From the NCBI GenBank assembly GCA_020717935.1, contig DYDK01000056.1, forward strand, positions 1 to 9,486: a stretch of DNA of 9,486 nucleotides, written 5' to 3'. This DNA is from Desulfocapsa sp. (GTDB lineage: Bacteria > Desulfobacterota > Desulfobulbia > Desulfobulbales > Desulfocapsaceae). Below, piece after piece: positions 6,069 through 9,486 of the stretch. The position numbers were made by a program, and so were the translations under genes. Every line of letters starts with the position of its first letter. Position 1 is the first letter of the stretch. The notes beneath the pieces were generated by a model, which was given only the letters and a program-made list of their open reading frames with translations, ran no database searches and was not told the origin of the DNA.

Positions 6069-7055
6069 ATGAAGTTACCAGCGCTGAAAATCGGCAAGTT
6101 CACTGCCAGAATCCCTCTGATTCAGGGCGGGATGTCCATTCGTGTCTCTACTGCCGCTCTGGCTATTCCGGTTGCCAATTGCGGAGGAATCGGGGTTATC
6201 GGTGGCTCGGCCCTGCCCGTTGCCGAGCTTCAGGCCGATATTCGCAAGGCCAAGGCTGCAACCACCGGTGTGGTGGCCGTGAATATCATGTATGCGATGA
6301 AGGATTTTTATAATCTGGTCATGGGTTCCATTGAGGCCGGAGTGGACATGATCTTTACCGGCGCTGGATTTTCCCGGGACATCTTCAAAATCGGTCAGGA
6401 ACACAATGTCCCCATTGTCATGATCGTCTCGACCCCGGGCATTGCCAAACTAGCCGAAAAACTGGGAGCCGCCGCCATCGTGGTTGAGGCCTGTGAGGCC
6501 GGTGGCCATCTCGGAACCGATCGCCCCTTGCGCGAAATTTTTCCGCCTATTCGCGAGGTGATTACCAAGGTGCCGCTTATTGCCGCCGGTGGAATCACCA
6601 ATGGCTACGAAATGGCCGAGATGATGGATCAATATGGAGCAGACGGTATCCAGATCGCCTCTCGTTTTGTTTTAAGTGAAGAGTGTGATGTGGCCGACAG
6701 CTTCAAGCAGACCTTTCTCAATGCCAAAAAAGAAGACATTGTCCTGACCTCATCCCCCGTGGGGATGCCCGGACGGGCCATCAATACCCCCTTTCTTCAG
6801 GCCATGACCCGAGGCGACGATGTCTCCGCCAAGAGATGCGACTATAAATGCCTGAAAAAATGCGATCATCATTACTGCATCAGCGAGCGCTTGCGGATGT
6901 CAAGAGACGGTAATGTGGAAGAAGGATTGGTCTTCTCCGGCGCCAATACTTACAAGATGAAAGAGATTCTGCCAGTGGCCGAAATTTTCCATCAATTTGT
7001 GACCCAGGCCGAATCGGTCTATAAAGAAGGCCGTGGCTTTGCTCCAGCAACCTAA
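6069..7055 (+). CDS. nitronate monooxygenase family FMN protein (NPD type) with a cysteine cluster
   Basis: This is a 328-residue TIM-barrel flavoprotein of the nitronate monooxygenase / 2-nitropropane dioxygenase family, which oxidises alkyl nitronates using FMN; FabK enoyl-ACP reductases are relatives. Visible motifs are the N-terminal IPLIQGGMS (15-23), GGIGVIG (39-45), the conserved EACEAGGH with H147 (the catalytic-base position in the family), AAGGI (172-176) and the FMN-phosphate loop ADGIQIASRF (191-200). Near the C-terminus is C257-x3-C261-x3-C265-x4-C270 (CDYKCLKKCDHHYC), a metal- or cluster-like motif absent from classic NMO. The ATG has AGGAG at 6054-6058, 10 nt upstream. A TTGACA (5999-6004) could be its -35, but no good -10 follows. 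pcnB begins 18 nt after the stop. The true substrate is unknown and may not be a nitronate. Confidence 0.88.
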   Translation: MKLPALKIGKFTARIPLIQGGMSIRVSTAALAIPVANCGGIGVIGGSALPVAELQADIRKAKAATTGVVAVNIMYAMKDFYNLVMGSIEAGVDMIFTGAGFSRDIFKIGQEHNVPIVMIVSTPGIAKLAEKLGAAAIVVEACEAGGHLGTDRPLREIFPPIREVITKVPLIAAGGITNGYEMAEMMDQYGADGIQIASRFVLSEECDVADSFKQTFLNAKKEDIVLTSSPVGMPGRAINTPFLQAMTRGDDVSAKRCDYKCLKKCDHHYCISERLRMSRDGNVEEGLVFSGANTYKMKEILPVAEIFHQFVTQAESVYKEGRGFAPAT

Positions 7056-7073
7056 GAACACCGCCCATTTCTG

Positions 7074-8510
7074 ATGCCCACACCTCGTCATAAACGACAA
7101 CGAACCCCTGAAAGACAGGAAGTAGCTCCTCTGTCTCCGGCCCGTATTCTTGCCCAGGGAGAGCACCCCATTACCCAGGGGATGATTGATGCTGATGCTC
7201 TCTTTGTCCTGAGGAAACTCCAGGAGGCCGGTTTTGCCGGGTATCTGGTTGGGGGTGGGGTCAGGGATCTCTATCTGGGCAAGCAGCCGAAAGATTTTGA
7301 CATCAGCACCAACGCCCACCCTGGCCAGATCCGCAAGATTTTTCGCAACAGCATGACCATTGGCCGCCGTTTCCGGCTGGTGCAGGTCTTCTTTCGCCAC
7401 GGCAAGGTCATCGAGGTTTCCACCCTGCGATCGCTGAGCGAGCATGATATTGATGGCAAGGAGACCGTGCTCGCTCCCAATAACAGCTTTGGCAGCCTGG
7501 AAGAAGATGCCCAGCGCCGCGACTTGACGATCAATTCTCTCTTTTATGAAATTGAGCATCATACCATTCTCGATTTTGTGGGCGGAATTGACGATCTCAA
7601 CAGGGGGATTGTCCGCATTGTCGGCGATCCCGATAAACGAATCTCGCGCGATCCCGTTCGCATGTTGCGGGCCATCCGTCATGCCGCCCGTATCGGCTTT
7701 ACCATTGAACCGCAGAGCTGGATAGCGATTTGTGCCCATCATGGTGAGCTTCGCCTCTGCCCGCCCTCTCGCCTGCGCGACGAACTGTTCAAAGACCTGC
7801 ACAGCGGCAAGCTCCTCAACTGGTTTCATCTTGCCTTGGAATCGGGCCTCTTTGTCGCCCTGCTGGGACTCTATGGGGAGATTTTGGCCGAGGAGACCAG
7901 GGGCCAGGTCTGCAGGGAGCAATTAACGGCCTTGCTGGCGGTCATTGATCGCATCAGCACCCAGATGACTGAAGAGCAGGCCGGCAAGCAACTTCCCAAC
8001 GAATTTCTTCTCGCCCTGCTCCTCCTGCCCTGGGCCATCCAGGAGTTTGATTGTATTGCCACCGAACTCAAAGGTTCGGCCACCTACCAGTTCAGCAAAC
8101 AGTTGCGGGCCGCGCTGGATACGGACATTGGCAACCAACTGAACCTGCCGCGGGCCACCCGCCAGGAGATTGTCTCTCTCATCAGCAGCCTGCCTGTCTT
8201 CCTGCAACACCAACAAAAAGAAATCTGGCCGCCCTGGCTCACCCGCAAAAGCTATTTCAAAAACAGCCTGCTCTTTTATCACTGCTATCAAGAATCCATC
8301 GGCGCTGCTCCGGTTGAAGAAACATTGTTTCACATTTCGCCTGCCCCCCGTGCCCCTCAAGAAGAAAGGTTGCAACCGGTCAGCAATGGCAGTCCGGTCG
8401 CCAGTCCTCTCAGTAGCACCAACGGTAAACGCCATCCCCGCCTAGGCGTTGCCGGCCCTGCTTTTTCCTCGGATGCCCCCGGCGGCATTTTTGGTTTTAA
8501 GAAGAAGTAG
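7074..8510 (+). CDS. pcnB: poly(A) polymerase PcnB-type nucleotidyltransferase
   Basis: This 478-residue class II nucleotidyltransferase is likely the enzyme that adds poly(A) tails to RNA 3' ends and promotes decay. The catalytic core is complete: YLVGGGVRDLYLG (57-69), the metal-binding D74 and D76 in KDFDIST, and the third carboxylate region around E114 (VIEVSTLRS). The adjacent IGRRFRLVQV (96-105) matches the PcnB signature, favouring poly(A) polymerase over CCA-adding enzyme. RRDLTIN (148-154) and GDPDKRISRDPVRMLRAIRH follow, then the helical RNA-binding half. From about residue 420 the tail is Pro/Ser/Ala-rich and probably disordered, ending GIFGFKKK. The start at 7074 lies 18 nt after the nmo stop without a visible Shine-Dalgarno, so translation may be coupled to nmo. 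The first 20-30 residues are poorly constrained and the true start could be later. Confidence 0.92.
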   Translation: MPTPRHKRQRTPERQEVAPLSPARILAQGEHPITQGMIDADALFVLRKLQEAGFAGYLVGGGVRDLYLGKQPKDFDISTNAHPGQIRKIFRNSMTIGRRFRLVQVFFRHGKVIEVSTLRSLSEHDIDGKETVLAPNNSFGSLEEDAQRRDLTINSLFYEIEHHTILDFVGGIDDLNRGIVRIVGDPDKRISRDPVRMLRAIRHAARIGFTIEPQSWIAICAHHGELRLCPPSRLRDELFKDLHSGKLLNWFHLALESGLFVALLGLYGEILAEETRGQVCREQLTALLAVIDRISTQMTEEQAGKQLPNEFLLALLLLPWAIQEFDCIATELKGSATYQFSKQLRAALDTDIGNQLNLPRATRQEIVSLISSLPVFLQHQQKEIWPPWLTRKSYFKNSLLFYHCYQESIGAAPVEETLFHISPAPRAPQEERLQPVSNGSPVASPLSSTNGKRHPRLGVAGPAFSSDAPGGIFGFKKK

Positions 8511-8539
8511 CAAGCAATAGTAGTGGATGGGCCTTCGCA

Positions 8540-8607
8540 CGGAAAATTTGGGGGATGCCATATGCATTAACTGGAATCAATATGTATGGTGTCCCCCCAT
8601 TTTCCCG
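8540..8607. repeat. 68-bp imperfect palindrome, REP/IS200-associated type
   Basis: Arms 8540-8568 and 8579-8607 align over 29 bp with 21 Watson-Crick pairs, 4 G-T wobbles and 4 mismatches, around a 10-nt loop. The bottom-strand arm begins CGGGAAAATGGGGGGACACC, a G-rich 'GGGGACACCATAC' core that I recall from hairpins linked to REP-associated tyrosine (IS200-like) transposases. It starts 30 bp after pcnB. No T-tract follows on the plus strand, so it is not a canonical terminator, although it could block 3' exonucleases. The family link is from memory and unverified. Confidence 0.6.
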
Positions 8608-8612
8608 AAAGT

Positions 8613-8825
8613 GATAATTGAGCATGGAACAGTCTTGTTTTCAATAAAATAAGTCGGGTTTTGATTTTTTATTGGTATGCTGCCCCTCTCTTTTCACTGT
8701 GGCCCCTTTTTTCTTTTCTTTTGTCACCACCTACAAAGGATGCCCAATTCCCACAATTCGTTCAAAGGCAAATTTTTGTTCAACCTCTTTAACGGCATCA
8801 TGCGGTGATCCCGATAATTGAGCAT
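8613..8825. repeat. 13-bp direct repeat spaced exactly 200 bp
   Basis: GATAATTGAGCAT occurs at 8613-8625 and 8813-8825. The first copy adjoins the palindrome at 8540-8607 (CCCGAAAGT lies between). The second is inside the frameshifted PUA-like gene and is preceded by CCC. Only the 13 bp are shared, so this may be a relic of a mobile element end or coincidence. Confidence 0.35.
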
Positions 8826-9131
8826 TGCTTATACCGTGTTTCGACACTCGGTTTCCTGTAATCCACAAATTAACGGGAATAAACAATGTCCAACCATCGT
8901 CATTATCTGTGCTGTTTTTTTCTGCATTATGTCGATAGTCCTTCCATATGCAATAAGTTCATTTTGATATTTTAAAATGAGCAAATCACCGGACTGGATT
9001 TCAGCTATTGGACCTTGATGTGTGCAACCCACATGCAAAAAGTATCCTTTATTCACTATACATCGGCATAGATTCTCGTCGTCATATCCTTCGCCTGGCT
9101 GTCCAATACTACAAACGAAATATCTTGGCAT
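8731..9131 (-). pseudogene. small PUA/EVE-like beta-barrel protein gene with a one-base frameshift
   Basis: An ATG at 9131-9129 is preceded by a perfect AAGGAG (9145-9140) with an 8-nt spacer. The initial frame runs 100 codons to 8829, but its last part is not protein-like. If the frame changes by -1 (or one A is added) in the A7 run at 8921-8915, after codon 72, coding continues for 61 well-behaved residues (NSTDNDDGWTLFIPVNLW and on, ending GIGHPL) to a TAG at 8733-8731. The product is then 133 residues. It opens MPRYFVCSIGQPGEGYDDEN and contains GDLLILKYQNELIAYGRTI (48-66), a strand pattern like the PUA/EVE-like domains found alone or at the N-terminus of modified-DNA restriction proteins. 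That assignment is by eye. The A-run suggests an inactivating deletion, phase variation, frameshifting, or a sequencing error. The neighbourhood is AT-rich, with mobile-element traces. Confidence 0.6.
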
Positions 9132-9145
9132 TCAATAAGCTCCTT

Positions 9146-9417
9146 ATCTATCTTTATTGGAAATTTTTGATGTGTACAGTTAATGACCAGTGCACCTCAA
9201 ATGTTTTTAACATTTTATTGTTCAAAGCAATATAAGTGATTAAGATCCAGACCTCGTCAATCATGGATAAGCAATAGCCTTGGAACCCTCTGTTTCATTG
9301 AATTTGTTTTAAAACTGGACATACGCAGTGAGTGTTTCAAGTAAAAGAAAAATTGGACATTGATGATTTTAACTGATCAAAATAATAAATGAAATATTAA
9401 AAGATGTATTTTTTAAT
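9146..9417. other. AT-rich intergenic stretch with short repeats
   Basis: No supportable gene is seen on either strand. It holds a 7-bp hairpin (AAATGTT/AACATTT, 9199-9215) in the likely upstream region of the PUA-like gene, two near-identical words AAACTGGACAT (9312-9322) and AAATTGGACAT (9350-9360), 38 bp apart, and an AT-rich imperfect hairpin at 9391-9420 next to a promoter-like sequence. A weak minus-strand promoter (TTGACG, then TATATT after 20 bp) is possible upstream of the PUA-like gene. Confidence 0.4.
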
Positions 9418-9446
9418 TTCAAAATTCGTTTCTTCTGTGGTATGAT
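9418..9446 (+). promoter_or_regulatory. candidate extended -10 promoter at the right edge
   Basis: TTCAAA (9418-9423) and TATGAT (9441-9446) are 17 bp apart, with a TG one base before the -10 (TGGTATGAT). Transcription would begin near 9453. An ATG at 9470 follows, so the promoter may serve a plus-strand gene beyond the window. An AT-rich hairpin lies immediately upstream. Confidence 0.4.
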
Positions 9447-9469
9447 GCGTTATTATCAATCCAGAAGAA

Positions 9470-9486
9470 ATGGTGATTCACATGCA
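9470..9486 (+). CDS. possible start of a plus-strand gene running off the right edge
   Basis: The codons ATG GTG ATT CAC ATG run to the window edge, about 17 nt after the predicted start site of the promoter at 9418-9446. AGAAG (9463-9467) is a weak ribosome-binding candidate. Five codons carry no family information, and the start itself is a guess. Confidence 0.2.

Noticed and set aside
6900..7922. Minus-strand 340-codon frame opposite nmo/pcnB
   Set aside because: It is a shadow of two well-supported plus-strand genes, spanning their junction, without domain motifs.
8644..8730. Open frame continuing past the TAG of the PUA-like gene (Lys-rich)
   Set aside because: It is short and its Lys-rich content follows from purine-rich sequence; readthrough would be needed and nothing supports it.
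1..9486. CRISPR repeat array
   Set aside because: No regularly spaced repeats of 20-40 bp were seen anywhere, despite the Cas3-like remnant.

Overview
The window looks like a piece of chromosome from a Gram-negative, sulfate-reducer-like bacterium, with Desulfobulbaceae or a related Desulfobacterota lineage as the best guess. That placement is inferred from protein flavour and gene neighbourhood (Nif3 plus C4 zinc-ribbon protein, hisS-aspS, a nitronate monooxygenase with a C-terminal cysteine cluster, PcnB). No single marker proves it. The centre (about 574-8510) is compact and moderately GC-rich, with housekeeping genes for translation and RNA metabolism. Both ends are AT-rich and hold decayed or accessory DNA.

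Left end (1-573): on the minus strand a possible gene start runs off the edge. Next to it is a non-functional stretch whose translations, in two frames, resemble the N-terminal HD nuclease region of CRISPR Cas3. A 12-bp hairpin closes the next operon. Minus-strand operon A (2533 down to 574): a CAU-anticodon tRNA with a consensus sigma-70 promoter, then about 290 nt of non-coding DNA rich in hairpins (an intrinsic terminator, then a hairpin that buries the nif3 ribosome-binding site), then a Nif3/DUF34 metal protein and a coiled-coil C4 zinc-ribbon protein. Minus-strand operon B (5786 down to 2691): hisS then aspS. The best-supported hisS start is an internal GTG with a perfect Shine-Dalgarno sequence.

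The hisS/nmo divergent gap (5787-6068) is dense in signals: a candidate hisS promoter, an 11-bp direct repeat at 30-bp period, an orphan minus-strand terminator, and a 9-bp inverted repeat around it. Plus-strand operon C (6069-8510): an FMN-dependent nitronate monooxygenase family protein, then PcnB-type poly(A) polymerase.

Right end (8511-9486): a 68-bp imperfect palindrome just after pcnB resembles a REP/IS200-associated element. Then comes a minus-strand gene of about 133 codons for a small beta-barrel (PUA/EVE-like) protein, split by a one-base frameshift in an A7 run. A promoter-like sequence at the extreme right may start a plus-strand gene outside the window. No CRISPR array, rRNA or intact transposase was seen.

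The most interesting items are the structured nif3 leader, the frameshifted PUA-like gene with its homopolymer slip site, the Cas3-like remnant, and the signal-dense hisS upstream region.
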